The notes beneath the pieces were generated by a model. It was not told the origin of the DNA and made no database searches. It was given only the letters and a program-made list of their open reading frames with translations. The position numbers and the translations under genes were made by a program. From Bacillota bacterium (GTDB lineage: Bacteria; Bacillota; Sulfobacillia; DUSP01; JBFMCS01), in contig JBFMCS010000026.1 of the NCBI GenBank assembly GCA_040754315.1, forward strand, positions 1 through 44,272: a DNA stretch of 44,272 nt, in the 5' to 3' direction. Positions within the stretch are counted from its first letter, which is position 1; each line of letters begins with the position of its first letter. Below are positions 25,351 through 33,889 of this stretch, piece by piece.

Positions 25351-25388
25351 GGTATACCCCTCCTCTCTCTGAAGAAGAGTATACCATG
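25348..25388 (-). promoter_or_regulatory. Hairpin sequestering the transposase start codon
   Basis: CATGGTATAC (25348-25357) and GTATACCATG (25379-25388) are perfect 10-base arms. In the minus-strand transcript the transposase ATG is the last three bases of the 3' arm, and its SD (GAGGAGGGG) lies in the 21-base loop. Transcripts entering from outside would fold and hide the start, a known way for insertion sequences to limit transposase production. Confidence 0.6.
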
Positions 25389-25476
25389 AAACTGGTTCTT
25401 ATTATAGTTTTAGGGTTGACACTACACTAGTGTGAACACAGGGTGACAGGCTTGGGGTGGGGAAACCTTCACGGGG

Positions 25477-25794
25477 CTACGAATCTCTACGTTCATGTGC
25501 CAGAAGATACACTTCATCATTAGCCCTTCTGGAAACCACAACGACCTTCATGGTGGCGTCTTCCCGCGAGACTTTGTAGACCACTCGCAAACCTAATTTT
25601 CGAATTTTGATCTTGCAGTAGCCTGTCAGGTTCATGCTGCTTCTACTGGCCAGGGGTTTTCCATAGCCACCCTCCATCAGGGGTAATGGATTAACCGCCA
25701 CCTTGTTGACGGCTTTCAACACCTGGATGCGTTGTGACGGGTCAAGCCGTCTGATGTCCTCCAATGCTTCTCTCAAATACTCCACCTTCCACAT
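25477..25794 (-). CDS. RelE/ParE-family toxin
   Basis: 105 residues with the RelE-fold pattern: WKVEYLREALEDIRRLDPSQ at the start, KIKIRKLGLRVVYKV in the central sheet and VVVVSRRANDEVYLLA at the end. Proteins of this group cleave mRNA on the ribosome. The start codon immediately follows the stop of the upstream antitoxin gene (TAG ATG), the usual antitoxin-first arrangement. It is within the mobile-element zone next to tRNA-Val. Confidence 0.85.
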   Translation of the reverse strand: MWKVEYLREALEDIRRLDPSQRIQVLKAVNKVAVNPLPLMEGGYGKPLASRSSMNLTGYCKIKIRKLGLRVVYKVSREDATMKVVVVSRRANDEVYLLAHERRDS

Positions 25795-26124
25795 CTATTC
25801 TGTCTCCACGTCTGCACCGTCTAAGTCAGCCTCAGTGATGCCCAGTTCCTGCATGGCTTTTTCCACTGGGATGAAATCCCCTGCCCCTGTATTTTCCATC
25901 CGCTTCCCGGCTTCTATGAATAGGTGATAGTCCTCGATGGCCTCAAGCATCTGCCCATAGGATTCTGGTGAGAGTAGTACGCAGACGGGGGAGTTGTTCT
26001 TAAGCACAATCTTGAAGCCTGTTTCACGAACCTCCTCAAAAACCCTGTTGGCTTCGCCCTTGTTGAAGCGGGAAATCGGCACAAGAGAATTCACTAAGTC
26101 TTTGATAGAGACGGCCTTCTGCAT
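25795..26124 (-). CDS. Phd/YefM-family antitoxin
   Basis: 109 residues from the ATG at 26124, preferred because AAGGG lies 8 bases upstream; a GTG at 26133 is in frame. The N-terminal Phd/YefM DNA-binding domain shows VPISRFNKGEANRVFEEV, FKIVLKNNSPVCVLLSPE and YGQMLEAIEDY. The acidic C-terminal tail (about residues 80-109) would wrap and neutralise the toxin. First gene of the module, behind an AT-rich promoter with a perfect palindrome. Confidence 0.87.
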   Translation of the reverse strand: MQKAVSIKDLVNSLVPISRFNKGEANRVFEEVRETGFKIVLKNNSPVCVLLSPESYGQMLEAIEDYHLFIEAGKRMENTGAGDFIPVEKAMQELGITEADLDGADVETE

Positions 26125-26163
26125 AACATTCACCCTTCTCAGTGACAGTCATGGACTGCTGTT

Positions 26164-26201
26164 CTTGCTAGCAAGCTATATCATATCTATAAATTTGTCA
26201 A
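26164..26201 (-). promoter_or_regulatory. Promoter and palindromic operator of the toxin-antitoxin module
   Basis: On the minus strand TTGACA (26201-26196), a 15-base AT-rich spacer and TATAGC (26180-26175) resemble a sigma-A promoter with a short spacer. CTTGCTAGCAAG (26164-26175), a perfect 12-base palindrome, abuts the -10 box, where antitoxins of this family bind to repress their own genes. Confidence 0.5.
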
Positions 26202-26334
26202 GGCATTTATCCATGAAGCTATTTGCTCTAATTGCTCTAAGATCCTGCCGTATTGATCATCCCGAGCACTTACCAGCGGTTACGGTACTCATCTCGGCTG
26301 GCCCTGGCCACTCCGTGGGGCATGCTGTCCATAA

Positions 26335-27090
26335 CCCTCTACGAGCATCTTCGAGCGCGACCTCTCAGCAAGAACGATCCGTTACGTTCACGCCGTGTTG
26401 AGAAATGCCCTCGAACAAGCAGTCAAATGGCGTCTTCTCCAGCAGAACCCGGCTGACAATGTTGATCTGCCCAGACAACAGCGGGAAGAAATGCGGCCAT
26501 TATCCTCAGACGAAGTGAAGCGCTTTCTAGAGGCTTGCGAGGAAGACCGATTTGGTGTTGTCTTTAGGCTTCTCTTAACTACCGGCCTCCGCCCGGGTGA
26601 GGCGCTGGCCCTAAGGTGGTCAGACATGGACCTGGAAACCGGGCGACTACATGTCCAGCGAAGCCTTGCACCTGGCAAGGGTTTCGAGGAGCCCAAGACA
26701 CCCCGTGCAAGGCGGGTGGTTCCCTTGCCTCCACCCGTAACTAAGGCCCTAAAGCAGCATGGAAAGACGCAAGCCGAGGCACGCCTTCAGGCCGGTGAAA
26801 ACCGGCAGGACCTTAGCTTGGTGTTTACCGGAAGTGATGGCCAGCCTGTCCACTACCGCAACCTGGTACGGACACTTCAAACCTCTTAGCCAAGGCCGGC
26901 CTTCCCGATGACATCAGGATTCACGACCTCCGCCACAGCCATGCTACGTTGCTGCTGAAGGAGAGCGTAAATCCCAAGATCGTTAGTGAACGCCTCGGAC
27001 ATGCCAGCGTAACTCTCACCCTGGGTGCATACAGCCACGTCCTGCCCGACAGCAGAAGGAAAGTGAGGCATCTTGAGTTTCAAGCACTAT
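26335..27090 (+). pseudogene. Tyrosine integrase, N-terminally truncated and frameshifted
   Basis: The first frame covers part of the SAM-like N-terminal domain (ERDLSARTIRYVHAVLRNA) and the catalytic domain start with the first Arg (LLTTGLRPGEALALRW). It stops at 26889 after RNLVRTLQTS. Similarity continues in other frames: HFKPL, then LAKAGLPDD and HDLRHSHATLLL (His-x-x-Arg box), ERLGHASVTLTLGAYSHV (second His and the nucleophilic Tyr). At least two indels are needed, and the DNA-binding N-terminus is missing, so it is inactive. It points at the 3' end of the tRNA-Val gene, the normal position of an integrase at its attachment site. Confidence 0.8.
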
Positions 27091-27147
27091 ACAAGCACAA
27101 GAAAGACTTTGACCACCCTCTTGGGTGGCCGGTTTTATCGGTTTACC

Positions 27148-27222
27148 TGGTGGGCGGCACAGGGCTTGAACCTGTGGCCTCGTGAATGTGAGTCACGCGC
27201 TCTTCCACTGAGCTAGCCGCCC
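27148..27222 (-). tRNA. tRNA-Val (anticodon CAC)
   Basis: The minus strand folds into a complete cloverleaf: acceptor GGGCGGC/GCCGCCC, D arm GCTC...GAGC, anticodon stem CGTGA/TCACG with loop CTCACAT (anticodon CAC, reading GTG), T arm ACAGG-TTCAAGC-CCTGT, discriminator A and an encoded CCA. The integrase relic ends next to its 3' end, suggesting it was an integration site. Confidence 0.95.
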
Positions 27223-27237
27223 GTTGATGTCGACCCC

Positions 27238-27266
27238 ATTATACCTAATGAACTCCCGCATTTCAA
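27238..27266 (-). promoter_or_regulatory. Sigma-A promoter of tRNA-Val
   Basis: On the minus strand TTGAAA (27266-27261), a 17-base spacer and a perfect TATAAT (27243-27238), ending 15 bases before the mature tRNA 5' end. Confidence 0.85.
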
Positions 27267-27488
27267 CCCTACGCCCTAGACCACAGCTAGGCACCCTTGC
27301 TCCGGCCCTTTTTATACCAGGCCTTGGGCGCCTAATTCCCAGCAGAGCCACCATTTACCGTTGATCCCCATATACTGAATACTGTAACGTTATAGAGCAG
27401 TACTAGTTTACGTAACAAGGAGGATCTAAACGGTTCATGTTGAACACCCAGTACCTTGTTGACATTCACACGAAGAGAGGCGCTCACC

Positions 27489-28496
27489 ATGGCTCGCATC
27501 ATAGAAAAGGAGACAGCACAAACACTACCGCTTAAGCGGTACCCAGGGAACCCCATCCTTGAACCCAAGAGGGGCCATTGGTGGGAGTCCCGTTATGTGC
27601 TGAATTCTGGGGCTATCCGGATCAACGGTGTCGTCCACATCTTCTACAGGGCACTGGGCACTGACGGTGTGTCCCGGCTGGGCCTCGCCAGGAGCCCCGA
27701 TGGCCTGTGCATAGAAGAGAGACTGGCACACCCGGTGTTTGAGCCAATAGGTGAAGCCGAGAAGATGGGCTGTGAAGACCCACGCCTATTCATGATGGGG
27801 GATCGTGTCTTCCTGTTCTACAACGCCTATGACGGTCGCCTGGCTCAGATTGGCCTGGCGTCAATAGACGTAGAAGACCTTCTGGCAGACCGGTGGGACC
27901 GCTGGGAGAGGCACGGGCACATGTTCCCTGGCCAGCCTCACCGGAATCCGGTACTGTTTCCTGAGCGGACAAACGGTGAATACGTGCTGTACTACAGGAT
28001 CAAGCCAAACATAGTGATATCCAGGGCGCAGGACCTTACGTGCCCCTGGAACGCTGATGATGGCCGGTTCTTCATGGGTCCCCGGGAAAACTACTGGGAC
28101 GACTCCTTCATTGGAGGAGGAGCCCCGCCCATTAAAACCGAGTATGGATGGCTCCTGATATACCACGGAGTGGACCAGAATCTCGTCTACAGGCTGGGCG
28201 CTTTCCTGGTAGCCCTGGATGACCCATCGACGGTGCTGTACAGGACACCCGACCCCGTCCTGGAACCCAGGGAGGTTTGCGAGGTGGGTGAGCCCGGCAA
28301 GTGCTGGGTGCCCAATGTGGTGTTCACGTGTGGCGCTGTGCCCCGCGAGGACAAGGAAGTCCTGGGAGCTCACGACGAGATCTTGGTGTACTACGGCGCC
28401 GCCGACAGTGTCATCGGTGTAGCTACAGCTTCCGTATCTGACCTGGTACCCTGTGTAGCTGGATGGCACGAAGATGAGGAAGGCGCCCCCGGTTAA
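27489..28496 (+). CDS. GH130-family beta-mannoside phosphorylase-like enzyme
   Basis: 335 residues from the ATG at 27489 (AGAGAGG upstream); in-frame codons further up lack similarity. The five-bladed propeller of GH130 is indicated by RYPGNPILEP, WWESRYVLNSGAI, FYRALGTDGVSRLGLARSPD, the catalytic Asp in GCEDPRL (about residue 97), DDSFIGGGAPPIKTEYGWLLIYH and the C-terminal YYGAADSVIGVAT. GH130 enzymes split beta-linked mannosides with phosphate to mannose 1-phosphate; linkage (beta-1,2 or beta-1,4) cannot be told here. It has no signal peptide, so it acts in the cytoplasm. It is convergent with the sigma-54 activator gene and close to the GT/GH94 operon. A strong AAGGAGG at 27417 precedes a 32-codon frame (27437-27535) that overlaps its start. 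Confidence 0.88.
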   Translation: MARIIEKETAQTLPLKRYPGNPILEPKRGHWWESRYVLNSGAIRINGVVHIFYRALGTDGVSRLGLARSPDGLCIEERLAHPVFEPIGEAEKMGCEDPRLFMMGDRVFLFYNAYDGRLAQIGLASIDVEDLLADRWDRWERHGHMFPGQPHRNPVLFPERTNGEYVLYYRIKPNIVISRAQDLTCPWNADDGRFFMGPRENYWDDSFIGGGAPPIKTEYGWLLIYHGVDQNLVYRLGAFLVALDDPSTVLYRTPDPVLEPREVCEVGEPGKCWVPNVVFTCGAVPREDKEVLGAHDEILVYYGAADSVIGVATASVSDLVPCVAGWHEDEEGAPG

Positions 28497-28512
28497 CCGC
28501 GGGGCGCCTTCC
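28478..28512. terminator. Bidirectional terminator hairpin between convergent genes
   Basis: GGAAGGCGCCCC (28478-28489) and GGGGCGCCTTCC (28501-28512) form a perfect 12-bp stem; the GH130 stop codon lies in the loop. No long T-run follows, but the position between convergent genes and the stability fit a two-way terminator. Confidence 0.75.
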
Positions 28513-28551
28513 ACCGTTTGCCAAGCTACCAGTGACCACATCACGTGGAGT

Positions 28552-30384
28552 CTACCGTCTCCTGACGGGCAGTGTGATACCCAGTTCCTGTATCTTCCTA
28601 TACAACGTAGTGCGGCTGATCTTGAGCATGCGTGCAATGCGTTCCTTGCTCTCGCGACTGTCTCCGTACTTCATGAGGCAGCTCTCAATGATATCCCTTT
28701 CCTGCTCACGTATGCGTTTCTTCAACGATAGGGACTCATCCCGGGCACCATGAATCGCGGCCTTCCTCACCCTGAAGGGAACACTGTCAATGGTGATTGT
28801 CTCACCTGTCTCCATATTTGCCGCATACTCCACCGCGTTCTCCAGCTCCCTAACGTTCCCTGGCCAATCATAGTTCCACAGGACAGACATGGCTGCCTTG
28901 CTGAACCCCCTGAAGTTCCTTCCCAGAAACCCGGAGTGTTTACGCAGGAAGGCCTCAAGGAGAACAGGGATGTCCTCCTTCCTCTCCCTCAGGGGCGGTA
29001 TGTAGATGGGAATGACATTGAGCCGGAAGAACAGGTCCGACCGGAACTCACCATCCCTGATCATGGTCTCAAGGTCCCTGTTGGTTGCCGCGATGATCCT
29101 CACATCCACAGGAAAGGTTCTCCTTCCACCTATACGGTCTATGCGCCGTGTCTGGAGAACGTTCAGAAGCTTCACCTGGAGATGAAGAGGAAGGTCCCCT
29201 ATCTCATCCAGGAAGATGGTGCCCCCGTCGGCCAGCTCGAACTTGCCGGACTTCCCTTCCCTTCTTGCACCGGTGAATGCCCCTCCCTCATAGCCGAAGA
29301 GCTCCGACTCAAGGAGTGACTCGGGAATTGCGCCGCAGTTCACGGTTATGAAGGGCCCTGAACCCCTGAGGCTCTCATGGTGAATGGCCCTGGCAAAGAG
29401 CTCCTTGCCAGTACCACTTTCCCCGGTGATCAGCACCGTGGAGTTGGTCCCGGCGATACGCAGTGCCTTGTCCTTAACCTCAAGGAGAGTCTCGCTCTGC
29501 CCCTTGATGTCATCGAACCCGTAGCGCTGACCTGAATCCGTCACTGCGTAGACTAGGCGGCGGACATCGCTCACGTCCCTTAGCGATGCCACTACCCCCA
29601 CCACGCTGTCCCCGTCCAGTACCGGCCTCGCGCTGGTGAAGACGTGAACGCGGCTGGACTGTGACCCGTAGATCTCCTCCCGGTTCACTATCTCTCTTCC
29701 TGTCCTGAGTACCTCAAGCACACAGGAATTGGGCCAGCGGCTGGCCAAGGGCTTCCACACCAATTCCCGCCTGGGAATACCAGTGACCGCCTCAGCGGCC
29801 CTGTTAGCGTGGGTAACCACACCCTTACCGTCTATAGTCAGCACTCCTTCGCTGATGGTCTCGAGTATGGTAGTCATCTGGCTTGAGGCGAGCCTAAGCC
29901 TCTCCAATCCCTCGGTCTCTGACACCTTGCTGGCAATCATGTCCGCCATTCTCCTGAGAAACAGCAAAATGGTATCTCGCTGGCTGAGGAGGGTCTTGCG
30001 CTGTTCGCTGTTAAAAGCGGCAAAGCCAATAACACCCAGGACCTCATCTAAAAGCATGATCGGGCTGCATATCTCAGCCAGTTCTTCAGTCTCACCCTTG
30101 AGGGAAGAGGGATCATACGTGGGATCACTGGCGGGGTTTTCAACAACGTATGGTTCCCGAGTGTTCATTACCCGGCCATACAGGAAACCTGCATTCCTGT
30201 CGCCCCATTCCAGCTTGTCACCCACGCGTAGCCTGTACTTAGACGTTCCAGCCACAACCGTGAGCTCGCTGTCCACGATTTCTGTCTCCACTCCAAGGGC
30301 AGCCGATATCGCCTCAGCCACCTGCTGGACCGTATCCCCTATCTCCGAAAGGCGCGACAATGGGCGGCACCCCCGGTTCCACAT
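28552..30384 (-). CDS. Sigma-54-dependent transcriptional activator (GAF-PAS-AAA-Fis)
   Basis: 610 residues. An N-terminal GAF-like sensor (about 20-150) is followed by a PAS domain (about 170-275, with ILETISEGVLTIDGKGVV and ANRAAEAVTG), the AAA+ domain with Walker A GESGTGKE (321-328), the sigma-54 contact loop GAFTGA (368-373) and Walker B GGTIFLDEIGDL (387-398), and a C-terminal Fis-type helix-turn-helix (ERIARMLKISRTTLYRKIQ). There is no receiver domain, so it probably senses a small molecule directly. It lies between the GH130 gene and the GT/GH94 operon, which has a sigma-54 promoter 6 kb away, so it probably activates that operon. The ATG has a weak SD; an in-frame TTG eight codons later, behind GGGGGTG, is an alternative start. 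Confidence 0.9.
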   Translation of the reverse strand: MWNRGCRPLSRLSEIGDTVQQVAEAISAALGVETEIVDSELTVVAGTSKYRLRVGDKLEWGDRNAGFLYGRVMNTREPYVVENPASDPTYDPSSLKGETEELAEICSPIMLLDEVLGVIGFAAFNSEQRKTLLSQRDTILLFLRRMADMIASKVSETEGLERLRLASSQMTTILETISEGVLTIDGKGVVTHANRAAEAVTGIPRRELVWKPLASRWPNSCVLEVLRTGREIVNREEIYGSQSSRVHVFTSARPVLDGDSVVGVVASLRDVSDVRRLVYAVTDSGQRYGFDDIKGQSETLLEVKDKALRIAGTNSTVLITGESGTGKELFARAIHHESLRGSGPFITVNCGAIPESLLESELFGYEGGAFTGARREGKSGKFELADGGTIFLDEIGDLPLHLQVKLLNVLQTRRIDRIGGRRTFPVDVRIIAATNRDLETMIRDGEFRSDLFFRLNVIPIYIPPLRERKEDIPVLLEAFLRKHSGFLGRNFRGFSKAAMSVLWNYDWPGNVRELENAVEYAANMETGETITIDSVPFRVRKAAIHGARDESLSLKKRIREQERDIIESCLMKYGDSRESKERIARMLKISRTTLYRKIQELGITLPVRRR

Positions 30385-30463
30385 AACCTGCCTGGGGAAT
30401 ACTTCGCCAGTGCCGCCATTCCTCCTGGTGTCCCGGGATTGGGAACATCACCTAGCCCAAGAG

Positions 30464-31489
30464 TCAGGATGTGTGCTCCTCAAGTACTCGCCGATAGACA
30501 CCCAGGTAGCCTTGGACCATGCGCTCCCTCGAGAAGCGTTCCTTCACCCATTCCCGTATTGGCCTTGGGTCTAAGGATGACACACCCGCTATAGCCCGGA
30601 CCCCTTCCCGGACATCCTGGACGATACGGCCTGTGACACCATCCTCGACAACCTCGGGGATGGATCCGTAGGGATAGGCCACCACTGGAGTACCGCAAGC
30701 CATAGACTCCACCAGGGAAAGGCCGAAGGCCTCCGGCCTGGGAGCCATGTGCAAGAGAGCCACACACGACGGGAGTAAAGCGTTCTTTCCCTCAATGCCG
30801 ATGGGGCCTATATACCTTACCCGGTCCCCGTCCAGGTGAGGCTCCACCATTTCCCGAAAATAATCCCGGTCTTGAACAATACCAGCAATGGTCAATCTTT
30901 CCCCGGCGGCAAGGCTTGTTTCTATAGCCAGGTGCGTCCCCTTATCCGGCGCGATCCGCCCGAGGTAGGCAAGCCCATCCCTGCGTCCCTCACCGAACCG
31001 GTACTCCTCGACGGGGATGCCGTGGTAGACGGTGTCGATGTACTCCAGTTCCGGGTGCCGGCTGGCGTTGCTAATGGAAACGTATTTTACCCTTCCAGAG
31101 TACTTCCGGTAGACTGGGAGAATGGAGGGGCCAGAAAACCCGTGAATGGTCGTGACCACAGGGGTGTCCACCATTCGGGAAAAGGCCAGTGGCATGAAGT
31201 CGTAGTGGTTGTGAACGAGGTCGAAGGATCCCTTCTTTGCCTCCTCAAACACCGAGGAGACATGAAGGTATTCCTCTACCTTCGAATCCAGGTTAGGGTC
31301 TTCGTACAACGGCCTTGGGCAGGTCCACAATAGGCGGCCCCTGGTAATGGAATCCCCCGTCGCAAATAGCGTAACTTCCTCTCCGGTCTCGCCTAATCCC
31401 TCTGCCACAAGGCTGGCTACCATCTCCCAAGGCCCGTAGTGCCGCGGGGGCGTCCTCCAGCATATGGGGGAGACTATGGCGATCCTCAT
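30464..31489 (-). CDS. GT4-family glycosyltransferase
   Basis: 341 residues with the GT-B fold of family 4. The N-terminal domain starts MRIAIVSP with the glycine-rich acceptor loop at YGPWEM and DLVHNHYDF. The C-terminal nucleotide-sugar domain shows YLGRIAPDKGTHLAI, the E-x7-E motif in PEAFGLSLVESMACGTPVV, and SIPEVVEDGVTG. It is a cytoplasmic retaining glycosyltransferase; donor unknown. The gene overlaps the end of the GH94 gene by 4 bases and is the last of the operon. Confidence 0.87.
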   Translation of the reverse strand: MRIAIVSPICWRTPPRHYGPWEMVASLVAEGLGETGEEVTLFATGDSITRGRLLWTCPRPLYEDPNLDSKVEEYLHVSSVFEEAKKGSFDLVHNHYDFMPLAFSRMVDTPVVTTIHGFSGPSILPVYRKYSGRVKYVSISNASRHPELEYIDTVYHGIPVEEYRFGEGRRDGLAYLGRIAPDKGTHLAIETSLAAGERLTIAGIVQDRDYFREMVEPHLDGDRVRYIGPIGIEGKNALLPSCVALLHMAPRPEAFGLSLVESMACGTPVVAYPYGSIPEVVEDGVTGRIVQDVREGVRAIAGVSSLDPRPIREWVKERFSRERMVQGYLGVYRRVLEEHTS

Positions 31490-33879
31490 CCCTTGGCAGG
31501 CCCCTGGGCACGTCCCATGACTACATCCACCTGGTGCCTCTTGGCGTCCTTAAGATCCGGTAGCACCTGGCCCTCATGGGGCTTACCATCGATCTTCACT
31601 TGTCTCACTCCCCAGGACACGCGGTCCGGGTTCTCCACCCTGATGTCGTATGTGGCACCCCTGAACTCACGTTGGAAACGGTAGCCTTTCCATTCTGGGG
31701 GAATGCAGGGGTCCACCATCAGGCCACCGTACTCAGGTCTCACTCCAAGGATCCACTCGGTACACACCTTGAACATCCACGGTGCCGTTCCCGTGGTCCA
31801 GGAGAATTCCCCCATGCCGGAGTAAGGGGACTCAGGTCCGTGGACGTACTCTGCGTACACATAGGGCTCCGCCTTGTACCGGAGAATATCCCGGGACTGT
31901 GTAAGGAAAAGAGACTTGCGGTAGTACTCGTAGGCAACATCTCCCCGGCCTAAAATGGCCTCGGCCATCACAGCCCAGGCAACGGAGTGGTTAAACACCG
32001 CACCGTTCTCCTTGGACCCAGGAGAGAACATGGTTATTATGCCGATCCGCGGATCCGGGCCAGAATAGGCAGGAAGGAACAGTGCAGGTCCATAAGGTGT
32101 ATCCAACACTTCCCTCACGCTATCCATGGCCGCAATCGCCCTGTCCCTGGGGGCTATGCCGCTGAGCACGGGCCACGCCTGAGCGTTCAGGAACACGCGC
32201 CCTTCATCGTTCTTGGAAGAACCAATAGTATAGCCATCATCGGTCACTGCTCGGACATACCACTTCCCGTCCCAGAAGTGCTCATTCACGGCCCTGGCCA
32301 ACTCGTTGTACGAACCCCGGCAACTGTCCCTGGTTAAATCGTCCCCTCTCTCCTTGGCCAGTGCCTCGAGTTCCCTCAAGGCCAAGGCCAGGAGCCCCGC
32401 TGTGAAAACACTCTCACCCCTGCCCGCGGACCCTACTTGGTCAAGGCCGTCATTCCAGTCCGCCGCACCCATCAGCGGTATCCCCCTGGAGCTCAGGCGC
32501 CCCAGGGTGTATTCAACTGCCCGCTGGATGTGCTGGTAGATGATCCCCTCTCCCTCGTCGTAGTACGCACAGGACTCATCAAGAAAACCCATCTCCCCTG
32601 TCTCCCGCACGTAGGCAGCCACTGCCAGCACCAGCCACAGGGGGTCGTCCGAGTGGCCGGTCCGGGGTCCCGAGCCAGATATGGGATCCCAGTTGTGAAG
32701 GGTTCCCCCGTCCCTGAACTGGTGGGCCGCGATATCCCTAAGCCTTGTCTTGACGCGCCCAGGCTCCATGGGAACTACCCCCAGGACATCCTGGCAGGTG
32801 TCGCGAAAACCTATTATGCTACCTCCCCCTACATAGTAGCTGCTCATCCTGGCCCAGTCGAAGGTGAAGCGTGACTGGTACTTGTTCCATACATTGATGG
32901 CTAGGTCGAGGCTGTCATCAGGGGTATCTACGCGAAGCCTGCCTATGTATTCCCTCCAGTGGACCGCCAGCCTCTCAGACTCCTCCGCCACAGCCTCAAG
33001 CTGGGAGAACCTCGTCACCAGAGACTGGGCCTCCTCAATGCTCCCGGCAGCCCCCACCGTTACCGTGAACTCCCACTCCTCCCCTGGGTCAAGAAACACG
33101 GGAAGCTGGAAGGCCCCGCAGCTATCCCGCCCCGTGGAAACGGAATTCGCCAGGAGCCCTCGTTCCACACCCACGGGGTTCTGCGTGGACCGGTACATTC
33201 CGGTGAAGCTCTCCCTGACAGTGTCGAACCCCTCCTGAACGGCGCTGGTACCCATGAAGGCTATCTTGTCCCAGGGAGCATGGGGCTTCTGGGGCCGGTG
33301 CCCGATGTTCCACAGGTTCTTCCGGGCGACGATCATACCCTCCCGCAGTTCAACCTGGTTGAAGAGGCCGGAGAACCCCGTCTCAATGAGGTCGAAGGCA
33401 TAATTTCCCAGGCACCACTCAACGTAAGGGAAGATGGTAAGCTCCCTGGGAATCCCCGTGCTGTTGCCGATCTTAACCCGCCAAACCTCAAGGTTCGCCC
33501 CTAGGGGAACAAAGTACAGTATGTCACCCATGATGCCGCGCGTCTCGGAGACTATCCTTGTATAGCCTAGTCCGTGCCGGGCCTGCCAGTAGCTGGGGAG
33601 TCTCTGCACGGGCTGCCACGTAACGGACCAGTACTCACCGGTGACCCGGTCCCTTATGTACACGTACCTCCCGGGCCTGTCGCTCAGGACTGTCTCGGGG
33701 GGGTAAGCCCGGGTTATCCTGCTATACCCGGAACTGCCAAGAAAGGAATACCCTCCGCCGGTATGGGACACCAGCGCGCAGTACTTCCCATTGGTGATGC
33801 AGTTAATCCAAGGCCTTGGCGTGTCATAGCGATCGATGATGTACTCAAGCCCATCCTCAGAGAAACGCCCGTAACACAA
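31486..33879 (-). CDS. GH94-family phosphorylase (cellobiose/cellodextrin phosphorylase-like)
   Basis: 797 residues from a TTG at 33879 with AGGTGA upstream. It has the full GH94 layout: an N-terminal beta-sandwich starting YGRFSEDGLEYIIDRYDTPR, a linker, the (alpha/alpha)6 catalytic barrel and a C-terminal cap. Catalytic Asp477 is in GAADWNDGLD; other conserved stretches are GGGSIIGFRDTCQDVLG, GGTLHNWDPISGSGPRTGHSDDP and MFSPGSKENGAVFNHSVAW. GH94 enzymes phosphorolyse beta-glucosides (cellobiose, cellodextrins, chitobiose, beta-1,2-oligoglucans) to sugar 1-phosphate. No signal peptide is present, so the substrate is intracellular. The co-operonic glycosyltransferases suggest turnover of an endogenous glycan rather than only imported cellodextrins. 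Confidence 0.9.
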   Translation of the reverse strand: MCYGRFSEDGLEYIIDRYDTPRPWINCITNGKYCALVSHTGGGYSFLGSSGYSRITRAYPPETVLSDRPGRYVYIRDRVTGEYWSVTWQPVQRLPSYWQARHGLGYTRIVSETRGIMGDILYFVPLGANLEVWRVKIGNSTGIPRELTIFPYVEWCLGNYAFDLIETGFSGLFNQVELREGMIVARKNLWNIGHRPQKPHAPWDKIAFMGTSAVQEGFDTVRESFTGMYRSTQNPVGVERGLLANSVSTGRDSCGAFQLPVFLDPGEEWEFTVTVGAAGSIEEAQSLVTRFSQLEAVAEESERLAVHWREYIGRLRVDTPDDSLDLAINVWNKYQSRFTFDWARMSSYYVGGGSIIGFRDTCQDVLGVVPMEPGRVKTRLRDIAAHQFRDGGTLHNWDPISGSGPRTGHSDDPLWLVLAVAAYVRETGEMGFLDESCAYYDEGEGIIYQHIQRAVEYTLGRLSSRGIPLMGAADWNDGLDQVGSAGRGESVFTAGLLALALRELEALAKERGDDLTRDSCRGSYNELARAVNEHFWDGKWYVRAVTDDGYTIGSSKNDEGRVFLNAQAWPVLSGIAPRDRAIAAMDSVREVLDTPYGPALFLPAYSGPDPRIGIITMFSPGSKENGAVFNHSVAWAVMAEAILGRGDVAYEYYRKSLFLTQSRDILRYKAEPYVYAEYVHGPESPYSGMGEFSWTTGTAPWMFKVCTEWILGVRPEYGGLMVDPCIPPEWKGYRFQREFRGATYDIRVENPDRVSWGVRQVKIDGKPHEGQVLPDLKDAKRHQVDVVMGRAQGPAKG

Positions 33880-33889
33880 TAGCGGTCAC

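Larger units (their letters stand above)
24202..25427 (-). mobile_element. Complete IS630-family insertion sequence
   Basis: A 1226-base element bounded by imperfect inverted repeats of about 28-30 bases: the left end starts GTACAGCGTCAACTCTTAAAC and the complement of the right end starts GTGTAGTGTCAACCCTAAAAC. Each end is flanked by TA (24200-24201 and 25428-25429), the target duplication typical of IS630/Tc1. It holds one transposase gene in two overlapping frames on the minus strand. It is inserted between a transposase relic and a toxin-antitoxin module. Confidence 0.88.

Noticed and set aside
27290-27306. Sigma-54-like AGGCACCCTTGCT before the GH130 gene
   Set aside because: The GG and GC doublets are only 7 bases apart instead of 10, so sigma-54 RNA polymerase should not use it.
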